From the NCBI RefSeq assembly GCF_052065695.1, contig NZ_JBQHTM010000006.1, forward strand, positions 1 through 64,000: 64,000 nt of DNA, in the 5' to 3' direction. The translations under genes were made by a program, and so were the position numbers. Of the stretch, positions 52,150 through 59,270 are shown piece by piece. The notes under the pieces are model-generated. The model had not been told where the DNA came from. It did no database searches and was given only the letters and a program-made list of their open reading frames with translations. Every line of letters begins with the position of its first letter. Position 1 is the stretch's first letter. Origin of the DNA: Intestinimonas sp052065695 (GTDB taxonomy: Bacteria > Bacillota > Clostridia > Oscillospirales > Oscillospiraceae).

Positions 52150-52212
52150 AAATCTTGATCCCTCCACAGGATGATTGTCGCTTGGAAACGGAGCCTCAGA
52201 CCGGCCCACGGC

Positions 52213-52245
52213 AAAAAAAGTGCCGCCTCACTGCAAGGCGGCACT
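52213..52245 (-). terminator. Internal terminator between scfA and scfB
   Basis: On the minus strand AGTGCCGCCT (52245-52236) pairs with AGGCGGCACT (52228-52219), followed by a T-run down to 52213. It should make scfA mRNA more abundant than scfB mRNA. Confidence 0.85.
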
Positions 52246-52261
52246 CAGGTTTGACGTCTGC

Positions 52262-52408
52262 TTACTGCTCGTTGTTCTCGCAGGGCTGGTTGGCCACGCC
52301 GCAGCTGGTCTTACAGGCGGACTGGCAAGAGGTCTGGCACTCGCCGCAGCCGCCGGTGGTCACGCTCTTGCAGAGGTCGCGGGTCTCGATGGTCTTGATT
52401 CTATTCAT
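52262..52408 (-). CDS. scfA: SCIFF ribosomal peptide precursor, seven cysteines
   Basis: A 48-residue peptide: MNRIKTIETRDLCKSVTTGG, then CGECQTSCQSACKTSCGVAN, then QPCENNEQ. The core motif with cysteines at 21, 24, 28, 32, 36 and 43 is the six-cysteine-in-forty-five pattern, the nearly universal RiPP precursor of Clostridia, whose Cys is linked to a nearby Thr by the maturase downstream. C13 is an extra cysteine in what is normally the leader; see findings. ATG 52408 lies downstream of the promoter at 52468-52496. The function of the mature peptide is unknown. Confidence 0.95.
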   Translation of the reverse strand: MNRIKTIETRDLCKSVTTGGCGECQTSCQSACKTSCGVANQPCENNEQ

Positions 52409-52433
52409 GGTCCAAGTCTCCAATCGTTTCAGT

Positions 52434-52453
52434 CTGTACTGTGCACAGCACAG
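52434..52453. promoter_or_regulatory. 20-bp palindrome downstream of the scfA promoter
   Basis: CTGTACTGTGCACAGCACAG is symmetric with a single mismatched pair. It lies about 8-27 bases after the likely transcription start and 26 bases before the scfA start codon, between it and the promoter. It could be an operator for the adjacent Crp/Fnr regulator or a hairpin in the leader. Confidence 0.55.
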
Positions 52454-52467
52454 TTTTTCCTCTATAC

Positions 52468-52496
52468 AGATTAAAACAAGAACGGCCGATTGTCAA
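52468..52496 (-). promoter_or_regulatory. Promoter for scfA
   Basis: Minus strand: perfect TTGACA (52496-52491), 17 bases, TAATCT (52473-52468). Confidence 0.7.
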
Positions 52497-52510
52497 GAGG
52501 AAAACGACAG

Positions 52511-53140
52511 TCAATCGGTAAAGGCAAAGGCCCGGAGAGCGGCGTCATTAGTGACATAGAGGGCACGGTATCCGGTCTTGATCCAGCCCTTCCGGGTAAA
52601 TTCCCCCAGTACCCGGCTCACGGTCACCCGGCTCACCCCAACGGCGGCACCGATCTCCTCATGGGTGCAGCGCAGAGCCCCGCCGGCTTCTGGTGGGATG
52701 GAAAGAAGATACCGGGCCACCCGCTGGTCCGCCGGACGAAAGGACATGCCGTCTACGTGGTCGGAGAGCAGGCGGACAGTCCGGGCCAGGTACTGGAGCA
52801 TGGGGAGGGCCAGCTCCGGGTGGGCCCGGAGGACCCGGTCCAGCCGCTCCCGGTCGATGGAGACCACCTTGCATTCGGTGACGGCCACAGCGGAGGACAC
52901 TCGGGGACAGCCGTCGAAAAAGGCCGCCTCACCCATTAGATCCCCCGAGCGGTGGGTGGTGAGCACCCGCTCGTCCCCCGTCTCCGAGCTGATGTAGCTC
53001 CGGGCGCTGCCGGAGAGAAGGTAATAAAAGTTGTCCGCCTCGGTGCCCTGGAGGTAGATGAGCTGCCCCGGGGCGTAGGTCCTGGGGGACTGTCCCTGAG
53101 CCAGAGACGCCCAGGGGGTGGTTTCCCGCTGCTCTGTCAT
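52511..53140 (-). CDS. Crp/Fnr family transcriptional regulator
   Basis: About 209 residues. The cyclic-nucleotide-binding fold at the N-terminal half is seen in YAPGQLIYLQGTEADNFYYLLSG and GDLMGEAAFF (with G-E-A but no clear cAMP Arg-Ser pair). A long helix and the C-terminal winged helix (THEEIGAAVGVSRVTVSRVLGEFTRKGWI) follow. No N-terminal cysteine cluster, so not an Fnr-type iron-sulfur sensor. ATG 53140 is given; GTG 53152 in frame is also possible. It is co-oriented with and directly upstream of scfA, and has its own promoter. Confidence 0.88.
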   Translation of the reverse strand: MTEQRETTPWASLAQGQSPRTYAPGQLIYLQGTEADNFYYLLSGSARSYISSETGDERVLTTHRSGDLMGEAAFFDGCPRVSSAVAVTECKVVSIDRERLDRVLRAHPELALPMLQYLARTVRLLSDHVDGMSFRPADQRVARYLLSIPPEAGGALRCTHEEIGAAVGVSRVTVSRVLGEFTRKGWIKTGYRALYVTNDAALRAFAFTD

Positions 53141-53173
53141 TTTTGTCGCCACGCCTTTCCGCCTTTTGACAGC

Positions 53174-53203
53174 ATTGTATCACGGTTTACATTCTTTCTG
53201 CAA
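53174..53203 (-). promoter_or_regulatory. Promoter for the Crp/Fnr regulator
   Basis: Minus strand: TTGCAG (53203-53198), 18 bases, TACAAT (53179-53174). The leuC promoter must overlap this short divergent gap; no clear one is visible there. Confidence 0.6.
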
Positions 53204-53250
53204 GCCCTCTGCCATAATAAAACCAATCAAACAAACAGGAGGGACCAAAT

Positions 53251-54510
53251 ATGGGTATGACCATGACCCAGAAGATCCTTGCAAAACACGCGGGCCTTGC
53301 GTCCGTGGAGGCTGGACAGCTCATTGAGGCCAAGCTGGATCTGGTGCTGGGCAACGACATCACCACTCCGGTGGCCATCACCGAATTTGACAAGGCGGGA
53401 CTCACTCAGGTCTTTGACAAGGACAAGATTGCCATCGTCCTGGACCACTCCGTCCCCTGCAAGGACATCAAGTCCGCTCAGCTCTGCGCCCAGGCCAGAG
53501 CCTTCGCCCAGCGGTTTAACATCACCCACTTCTACGATGTGGGGCAGATGGGTGTGGAGCATGCCCTCATCCCGGAGAAGGGCCTGGCCGCCCCCGGTGA
53601 GGCCATCATCGGTGCCGACTCCCACACCTGTACTTACGGTGCCCTGGGCGCCTTCTCCACCGGCGTGGGTTCCACCGACATGGCCGCGGGTATGGCCACG
53701 GGCCTGGCCTGGTTCAAGGTGCCCTCCGCCATCAAGGTCACCCTCACCGGAAAATTTGCCCCCTATGTGAGCGGCAAGGACGTGATCCTCCACCTCATCG
53801 GTGAGATCGGTGTGGACGGCGCCCTCTATAAATCCCTGGAGTTTGCCGGGGACGGTGTGGCCCAGCTCACCATGGACGACCGCTTCACCATCGCCAACAT
53901 GGCCATCGAGGCCGGTGCCAAGAACGGTATCTTCCCCGTGGATGACCAGACCCGGGAATATCTCAAGGGCCGAGTGGACCGCCCGTGGGAGGCGGTGGAG
54001 CCAGACGCTGACGCCGTTTACGACCAGGAGGCGGTCATCGACCTCTCTACCCTGCGTCCCACCGTGGCCCTGCCGCACCTGCCCTCCAACACCCGGACGG
54101 TGGACGAGGTGGCCGGCATGCCCATCCAGCAGGTGGTCATTGGCTCCTGCACCAACGGTCGGCTCAAGGATCTCCAGGAGGCTGCCGATATCCTCAATGG
54201 CCGCAAGGTGGCCAAGGGCGTGCGCTGCATCGTTCTGCCCGCCACCCAGCAGATCATGATGGACGCCATGGCCCAGGGCCTCATCCAGACCTTTATCGAG
54301 GCCGGCTGTGCCGTCTCTACACCCACCTGCGGACCCTGCCTGGGCGGCCATATGGGTGTGCTATCCAACGGGGAGCGGGCGGTGTCCACCACCAACCGCA
54401 ACTTCGTGGGCCGCATGGGTCCCACTGACTCCGAGATCATTTTGGCCAGCCCCGCCGTGGCGGCGGCCTCCGCTGTGGCCGGCTGCATCGCCGACCCGGC
54501 AAAGCTGTAA
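53251..54510 (+). CDS. leuC: 3-isopropylmalate dehydratase large subunit
   Basis: 419 residues, the shorter HacA-like type common in Clostridia and archaea. The [4Fe-4S] cysteines lie in GSCTNGR and in CGPCLGGHMG, and DSHTCTYGALGAFSTGVGSTD carries substrate-binding residues. With LeuD it isomerises 2-isopropylmalate to 3-isopropylmalate in leucine synthesis. It starts at ATG 53251 behind AGGAGGG. No T-box leader is present, since the gap to the divergent gene is only about 100 bases; leuA is not in the window. Confidence 0.95.
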   Translation: MGMTMTQKILAKHAGLASVEAGQLIEAKLDLVLGNDITTPVAITEFDKAGLTQVFDKDKIAIVLDHSVPCKDIKSAQLCAQARAFAQRFNITHFYDVGQMGVEHALIPEKGLAAPGEAIIGADSHTCTYGALGAFSTGVGSTDMAAGMATGLAWFKVPSAIKVTLTGKFAPYVSGKDVILHLIGEIGVDGALYKSLEFAGDGVAQLTMDDRFTIANMAIEAGAKNGIFPVDDQTREYLKGRVDRPWEAVEPDADAVYDQEAVIDLSTLRPTVALPHLPSNTRTVDEVAGMPIQQVVIGSCTNGRLKDLQEAADILNGRKVAKGVRCIVLPATQQIMMDAMAQGLIQTFIEAGCAVSTPTCGPCLGGHMGVLSNGERAVSTTNRNFVGRMGPTDSEIILASPAVAAASAVAGCIADPAKL

Positions 54511-54525
54511 GGGAGGAGAAAGGCA

Positions 54526-55011
54526 ATGAAGATCTATAAATATGGCGACAACGTGGATACTGATGTCATCATTCCCGCCCGCCACCTCAATAATCCCGAC
54601 CCCAAGGCGCTGGCCTCCCACTGTATGGAGGACATCGATGAGAAGTTTGCCTCCACAGTGGAGCCCGGTGACATCGTAGTGGCCGGCGCCAACTTCGGCT
54701 GCGGTTCCTCCCGGGAGCACGCCCCCCTGGCGTTGAAGTCCTGTGGTGTGAAGTGCGTTATCGCCAAGAGCTTTGCCCGCATTTTCTACCGCAACTCCAT
54801 CAACATCGGCTTCCCCATCCTGGAGTGCCCCGAGGCCGCAGAAGCCATCCAGCCCGGTGATACCGTCACTGTAGACTTCAAAACCGGTGTCATCTCCGAT
54901 GAGACCCAGGGTAAAACCTTCCAGGCCGCACCCTTCCCGGCTTTTGTGGACGGCATCATCGAGGCCGGTGGCCTCCTCAATTCTCTGAAGGTGAGAGGTG
55001 TGGCGAAATGA
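54526..55011 (+). CDS. leuD: 3-isopropylmalate dehydratase small subunit
   Basis: 161 residues, the swivelling domain partner of LeuC. MKIYKYGDNVDTDVIIPARHLN and GANFGCGSSREHAPLALKSCGVK are the family signatures. The ATG at 54526 follows GGGAGGAG. It overlaps leuB by four bases (ATGA), so LeuD and LeuB are coupled. Normal length for the short type. Confidence 0.95.
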   Translation: MKIYKYGDNVDTDVIIPARHLNNPDPKALASHCMEDIDEKFASTVEPGDIVVAGANFGCGSSREHAPLALKSCGVKCVIAKSFARIFYRNSINIGFPILECPEAAEAIQPGDTVTVDFKTGVISDETQGKTFQAAPFPAFVDGIIEAGGLLNSLKVRGVAK

Positions 55012-56084
55012 ATTACAAGATCGCGCTCATCAAGGGTGACGGCATCGGCCCCGAAGTGGTGAATGAGGCCGTGGGTGTCATGGAGGCCGTAGGCAAGAAG
55101 TTCGGCCATACCTTTGAGTTCGTGGACGTGCTACTGGGCGGCTGTGCCACCGACGCGGTGGGGAAGAGCTACCCCGACGGCACCGCTGAGAAGTGTAAGG
55201 CCTGTGACGCTGTGCTGCTGGGCGCTGTAGGCGGACCCAAGTGGGGGAGTGATAAACCCGCCGAGCAGCGGCCCGAGACCGCCCTGCTGGCCATCCGGAA
55301 GGACCTGGGCCTTTACGCCAACCTGCGTCCCGCTGCCCTGCGTCCCGCCATGGCTGACGCCTGTCCCCTGAAGAAGGAAACCGCTGAGAAGGGCATTGAC
55401 CTCATGATGGTCCGGGAGCTCACCGGCGGCATCTACTTTGGCAAGCGGGACAAGTACCAGACCGAGGACCGGGGCCTGGAGGCCACTGATTTAATGGCCT
55501 ATTCCGAGAAGGAGATCGAGCGCATCGGTCGCCGGGCCTTCGAGCTGGCCCGCCTGCGCCGGAAAAAGGTCTCCAGCGTAGACAAGGCCAACGTGCTGGA
55601 GACCAGCCGCCTGTGGCGCTCCGTTATGCACCGCCTGGCGGAGGAGTACTCCGACGTCCAGTATGAGGATGTGCTGGTGGACAACTGCGCCATGCAGCTG
55701 GTGCGGGACCCCGGCCAGTTTGACGTGGTGGTCACTGAGAACATGTTCGGCGACATCCTCTCCGACGAGGCCAGCATGGTGACCGGTTCCATCGGCCTGC
55801 TGCCCTCTGCCTCTATCGGAGATACAGCCCCCGGCCTCTATGAGCCTATCCACGGCTCCGCCCCTGACATCGCCGGCCAGGACAAGGCCAACCCTATCGC
55901 CACCATTCTGTCCGTGGCCATGATGTTCCGCTACTCCTTCCAGCGTGCCGAGGAGGCCGACGCCATCGAGGCGGCGGTAGACGCAGTGCTGGCCGAGGGG
56001 TGGCGGACCCCCGACATTGCTGAGCCCGGTGTAAAATCCATTGGTACCAAAGAGATGGGCCGGCTCATCCGGGAGCATATTTGA
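55008..56084 (+). CDS. leuB: 3-isopropylmalate dehydrogenase
   Basis: 358 residues. It oxidises and decarboxylates 3-isopropylmalate with NAD. The start ALIKGDGIGPEVV, the substrate-binding RELTGGIYFG and RPAALRP stretches, and the metal ligands in TENMFGDILSDEASM are seen. DTAPGLYEPIHGSAPDIAGQDKANPIA is the dehydrogenase signature. It ends the leuCDB operon; the only structure behind it is the palindromic region at 56104. Confidence 0.96.
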   Translation: MNYKIALIKGDGIGPEVVNEAVGVMEAVGKKFGHTFEFVDVLLGGCATDAVGKSYPDGTAEKCKACDAVLLGAVGGPKWGSDKPAEQRPETALLAIRKDLGLYANLRPAALRPAMADACPLKKETAEKGIDLMMVRELTGGIYFGKRDKYQTEDRGLEATDLMAYSEKEIERIGRRAFELARLRRKKVSSVDKANVLETSRLWRSVMHRLAEEYSDVQYEDVLVDNCAMQLVRDPGQFDVVVTENMFGDILSDEASMVTGSIGLLPSASIGDTAPGLYEPIHGSAPDIAGQDKANPIATILSVAMMFRYSFQRAEEADAIEAAVDAVLAEGWRTPDIAEPGVKSIGTKEMGRLIREHI

Positions 56085-56103
56085 ATCCTGTAAAAACGCA
56101 GAA

Positions 56104-56176
56104 GGCTGAGCCCAATAGGTCACATAGTGTACCTATTGGGCTCAGCCTATTGTGGGGGGAAGAAAGCCCCCAATAG
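56104..56176. terminator. Two overlapping hairpins between leuB and the ferredoxin gene
   Basis: GGCTGAGCCCAATAGG (56104-56119) pairs perfectly over 16 bp with 56132-56147. A second hairpin (56147-56158 with 56166-56176, one bulge) begins at its end. On the minus strand a short T-rich stretch lies just past the first arm, so it is better placed to terminate the ferredoxin transcript than leuB. Confidence 0.6.
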
Positions 56177-56237
56177 CCCTATAAATGTCAGTGTCAGCCC
56201 TGCTCCTTCATTAAGAGGGGCAGGGCTGTAACACTGC

Positions 56238-56426
56238 TCAGTCCTCCCAGCGGATGGCGGATACCGGGCAGGAGTCAATGGCACTCTGCACATCGCTTTG
56301 ATTCTCCTCGGCTGCCGCTTGGTAGGCTTCGGCTTTGCCGCCGTCATTCATGCGAAACACCGCGTCGCACATTCCGCAGCAGAGTCCGCAGCCAATGCAG
56401 GTATCCTGATCTACAAATGCTTTCAC
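56238..56426 (-). CDS. Small 4Fe-4S ferredoxin
   Basis: 62 residues with a single [4Fe-4S] cluster: C10, C13 and C16 in DTCIGCGLC, and C53 in DSCPVSAI. C17 and C20 are additional cysteines, a pair seen in the Thermotoga-type single-cluster ferredoxins as a possible disulfide. The RBS AAAAAAGGAG precedes ATG 56426. It follows a cupin gene by 16 bases and probably shares its transcript. Confidence 0.9.
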   Translation of the reverse strand: MKAFVDQDTCIGCGLCCGMCDAVFRMNDGGKAEAYQAAAEENQSDVQSAIDSCPVSAIRWED

Positions 56427-56442
56427 ATCAATCGCTCCTTTT

Positions 56443-56775
56443 TTAAAATACGACTACCAGAAGCATCTTGAATGCTTCTTCTCCGTATACAGCGTGGGGG
56501 TGCCCGGCGGGCATGACAATGGACTCGCCTTCGTGCAGAAGGTAATCAACACTGTCGATTGTGATTCTGCCCACTCCGTCCAGGAAGGTAACAAAGGCAT
56601 CTCCACCGGATTCATGGGTACTGATCTCCTCGCCCTTGGCAAAGGAGAACAAGGTGATGCTCAGGGCATCGTTCTGCGCCAGTGTTTTGCTGACCACTTG
56701 TCCTTCCTGGTAGGCGATCTGATCCTTCAAAACCAGCACCTCTGCCTGGGGGATGTTTTTCATTTTCATGTTCAT
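56443..56775 (-). CDS. Cupin domain protein
   Basis: 110 residues. The cupin barrel shows STHESGGDAFVTFLDGVGRI (motif 1) and MPAGHPHAVYGEE (motif 2), with H in both motifs able to bind a metal. The start MNMKMKNIPQAEVLVLKDQI and the EGQVVSKTLAQND stretch resemble the small stand-alone cupins found beside ferredoxins in anaerobes. No enzyme activity can be named. ATG 56775 follows AAGGAGG. Upstream is a 305-base AT-rich gap. Confidence 0.85.
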   Translation of the reverse strand: MNMKMKNIPQAEVLVLKDQIAYQEGQVVSKTLAQNDALSITLFSFAKGEEISTHESGGDAFVTFLDGVGRITIDSVDYLLHEGESIVMPAGHPHAVYGEEAFKMLLVVVF

Positions 56776-57080
56776 TATTGTACCTCCTTAATGATAATTA
56801 TGCGATAGTCTGTGGCTCCTAATACGCCTTCATATCTAGCGCTGTTGGGGAGGTGATCGAAAAATCCACATAGCCACACTTATTTCCCGGCTATTGAAAT
56901 GATCTCCCCAAAGAGATAGATTTTACGTGTATTATTATATTACCTTATCCATAAGTTGTATGTTGTATTTACAACAAATTATTTTCTTATCCAAATCATC
57001 AGTGGGTGCTCGAACGGGTAAAATCCCTTGCATCCCCCCGGGATTTCTGCTAGAATCTTGGGTGATGACGGAGAAGGGAA
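56776..57080. other. Gene-free gap with a nested hairpin
   Basis: 305 AT-rich bases between divergent genes. TTGGGGA (56845-56851) and GATC (56855-56858) pair with 56905-56911 and 56901-56904 around a 3-base bulge. Inside, ATAGCC (56870-56875) pairs with GGCTAT (56889-56894). A GTTGTA/TACAAC palindrome lies at 56962-56975. The coaX promoter is at its right end. I see no ORF worth calling; the structured part could be an operator region or an RNA. Confidence 0.45.
57028..57056 (+). promoter_or_regulatory. Promoter for coaX-like gene
   Basis: TTGCAT (57028-57033), 17 bases, TAGAAT (57051-57056). Confidence 0.72.
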
Positions 57081-57872
57081 GTGACTGCTGTGGTGCTTAC
57101 CATCGATATTGATAATTCTACCACCAATGTGGGGCTTTTTGATCCGAATGGAAAGCTTCGCTTCCGTTCCGGTCTCACCACCAGCCGCAATCCTACCCGG
57201 GATCAGTGCGCCATCAGCCTAATGAACCTCTTTACACTCTATCACGCCGATTTGAGAGAGGTTTCTGGGGCAGTGATTTCCAGTGTGGTACCGTCTGTGA
57301 CGGCTCACATGTCGGGCGCGGTGGAGCTTCTCACCGGAAAGGCGCCTATGCTCATGGGGCCTGGCATCAAAACAGGGCTCAATATCAAATCCGATCTCCA
57401 TAATCAGTTGGGCTCTGATATTGTAGCCTGTTCTGTAGCTGCTATAGATCAATACCCCACTCCCATCATCATTATCGATATGGGGACAGCAGTCACCATG
57501 TCCTATCTTCACGACCGCACTTATGAAGGTTGCATGATCTTTCCCGGTGTTCTGGTGGCCCTGGATGCCTTGTCCGAGCGAGCGGCAGCCCTGCCGCATA
57601 TCTCAGTAGAGCCCCCTGCTTCCATTTTCGGGCACAACACCGTGGATGCCATGCGCTCCGGAGTGATCTACGGCAACGCCAGTATGATTGACGGCATGAT
57701 CGCCCGCATTGAGGAGCATGGCCAGCCTGCCGCTACTGTGGTGGCCACCGGTGACAGTGCACCGGAGATCCTCCATTTCTGCAAGCACTCCATTACATAT
57801 AACGCCGACTTACTTCTCCAAGGTCTTTATCTCATCTACCGGAAGAATACCGAGGGGCGGCGGCGTTCCTGA
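57081..57872 (+). CDS. coaX: Type III pantothenate kinase-like protein
   Basis: 263 residues, normal CoaX length. The ASKHA-fold pattern is present: a phosphate-1 motif at the start, SSVVPSVT, GPGIKTGLNI, IDMGTAVTMSYL (phosphate 2) and GVLVALDALSERAAALPHI. The phosphate-1 stretch reads TIDIDNSTTNVGLF, with Asp where CoaX has Gly in the D-x-G-N-T/S motif, and the usual GG-x3-PG stretch is EGCMIFPG. The first step of CoA synthesis is the expected reaction, but with these changes an altered or lost activity is possible. It starts at GTG 57081 behind GGAGAAGGG. The gene stands alone. Confidence 0.8.
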   Translation: MTAVVLTIDIDNSTTNVGLFDPNGKLRFRSGLTTSRNPTRDQCAISLMNLFTLYHADLREVSGAVISSVVPSVTAHMSGAVELLTGKAPMLMGPGIKTGLNIKSDLHNQLGSDIVACSVAAIDQYPTPIIIIDMGTAVTMSYLHDRTYEGCMIFPGVLVALDALSERAAALPHISVEPPASIFGHNTVDAMRSGVIYGNASMIDGMIARIEEHGQPAATVVATGDSAPEILHFCKHSITYNADLLLQGLYLIYRKNTEGRRRS

Positions 57873-57951
57873 AACGCACCTATTGTGGCGCCCACGTCCG
57901 GTCTCCGGATGGCGGGCGCCTCCGCATGTGTGGCCTTTTTTCCCAGAGCCC

Positions 57952-57980
57952 TTGCAATTCCAAAGCGGTCACTTTATAAT
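57952..57980 (+). promoter_or_regulatory. Promoter for the aminotransferase gene
   Basis: TTGCAA (57952-57957), 17 bases, perfect TATAAT (57975-57980). A GC-rich stem with GGCGCCC / GGGCGCC arms just upstream (57885-57920) may end the coaX transcript. Confidence 0.8.
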
Positions 57981-58020
57981 GTTTCCAGTTAAGATGCAAC
58001 TGGATTGGGAGGAGTCAGTC

Positions 58021-59211
58021 ATGAAAGAATTGTCACAGATCGCATCTGCTGTACGGGCCTCAACTACATTGGCCATTGATGCCATGTTCAAACAGATGAA
58101 GGCCGACGGTATCGATGTGATCGGATTCGGCGCCGGAGAGCCCGATTTCCACACGCCGGATAACATAAAAGAGGCGGGCTATGCTGCCATTCGGGACAAT
58201 TTTACCTGTTATACTCCCACTGCCGGCATCCCTGAACTGCGCAAGGCAGCCTGCATCCGTTTAAAAGAAGACTGTGGCTTGGACTATGCCCCGGCTCAAA
58301 TCGTGATGGCTAGCGGCGCCAAGCACGCCCTCTATGGTGCCCTACATGCATTGGTGGACCCCGGCGACGAGGTCATCATCCCAGCTCCCTTCTGGGTGAC
58401 CTATTTTGAGATGGTCCGTATGCTGGGCGCAATACCCGTTATCGTCACCGCAGAGGAATCCGCCGGCTTCAAGATCACCCCAGAGCAGCTGGCCGCTGCC
58501 GTCACCTCCAAGACCAAGGCTGTCCTCCTCAACAACCCCTCCAATCCCACCGGCATGGTGTACAGCAGGGAGGAGCTGCGGGCTCTGGCCAATGTGTGCG
58601 TGGAAAAGGACCTCTACATTGTCGCCGATGAGATTTACTACCGCCTGGTATACGACGGACGGACCTTCACCAGCATCGCCTCCCTGGGAGAGGATGTAAA
58701 GGAGCGGACCATCATCATCAACGGCGTCTCCAAATCCTATGCCATGACCGGCTGGCGGGTGGGCTATGCCGCTGCCCCTGAGCACATCGCCAAGGTCATG
58801 TCCAACTACCTCAGCCACTCCACCGGCGCCCCTTGCTCCATTGCCCAGAAGGCGGCCGCTGTGGCCTTGGGCGGACCGCAGGAGACGGTAGAGGAGATGC
58901 GCAAGGCCTTTGAGGCGCGCCGGAACCACCTGGTGGAGCGCATGAATGCCATTCCACGGGTAAGCTGCCTCAAGCCAGAGGGAGCCTTCTATGTGATGAT
59001 GAATCTGAAGGAGCTACTGGGCAAGACCATTCATGGCGTGACCATCCAAGATGCTGACGACTTTGCCGACGCCTTCCTCAAATATGGCCTGGTAGCCACG
59101 GTACCCTGCACCGGCTTTGGCGCTCCGGACTTCGTCCGCTGGTCCTATGCCACCTCAATGGAGAACATCGACGCCGGTCTAGACCGGCTGGAGGAATTCC
59201 TGGCGGAATAA
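58021..59211 (+). CDS. Pyridoxal phosphate-dependent class I aminotransferase (aspartate-type)
   Basis: 396 residues. ASTTLAIDAMFKQMKADG, IGFGAGEPDFHTPDNIKEA, YTPTAGIPELRKA and NNPSNPTGMVYS are subgroup I aspartate aminotransferase marks. The PLP lysine lies in NGVSKSYAMTGWRVGYAA, and the substrate-binding Arg is in the end FVRWSYATS. ATG 58021 is chosen because GGAGGAGTC precedes it and the conserved protein begins MKELSQIASAV. An in-frame longer reading runs through the promoter and is rejected. purB follows without a clear terminator. Confidence 0.92.
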   Translation: MKELSQIASAVRASTTLAIDAMFKQMKADGIDVIGFGAGEPDFHTPDNIKEAGYAAIRDNFTCYTPTAGIPELRKAACIRLKEDCGLDYAPAQIVMASGAKHALYGALHALVDPGDEVIIPAPFWVTYFEMVRMLGAIPVIVTAEESAGFKITPEQLAAAVTSKTKAVLLNNPSNPTGMVYSREELRALANVCVEKDLYIVADEIYYRLVYDGRTFTSIASLGEDVKERTIIINGVSKSYAMTGWRVGYAAAPEHIAKVMSNYLSHSTGAPCSIAQKAAAVALGGPQETVEEMRKAFEARRNHLVERMNAIPRVSCLKPEGAFYVMMNLKELLGKTIHGVTIQDADDFADAFLKYGLVATVPCTGFGAPDFVRWSYATSMENIDAGLDRLEEFLAE

Positions 59212-59270
59212 GCCGTTTCCACGCCCGACAGACGGGGAAACAATCAAACCAATGACTGGAGGTATGGCCA

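Noticed and set aside
50878..52158. A 426-codon plus-strand frame opposite the SCIFF maturase
   Set aside because: Its translation is rich in Val, Gly and His with no domain, the pattern expected from antisense of a GC-rich gene; the minus-strand radical SAM protein has all its motifs.
53183..53218. leuC promoter TTTACA ... CATAAT
   Set aside because: The spacing is 21 bases, too long for a SigA promoter.
53227..54351. A long minus-strand frame opposite leuC
   Set aside because: Low-complexity Gly/His-rich antisense reading; leuC on the plus strand is complete.
56785..56805. Fur-box-like AT-rich stretch (TAATGATAATTAT) before the cupin gene
   Set aside because: Only half of the inverted-repeat pattern is present and it overlaps the ribosome-binding site; not enough to name an operator.
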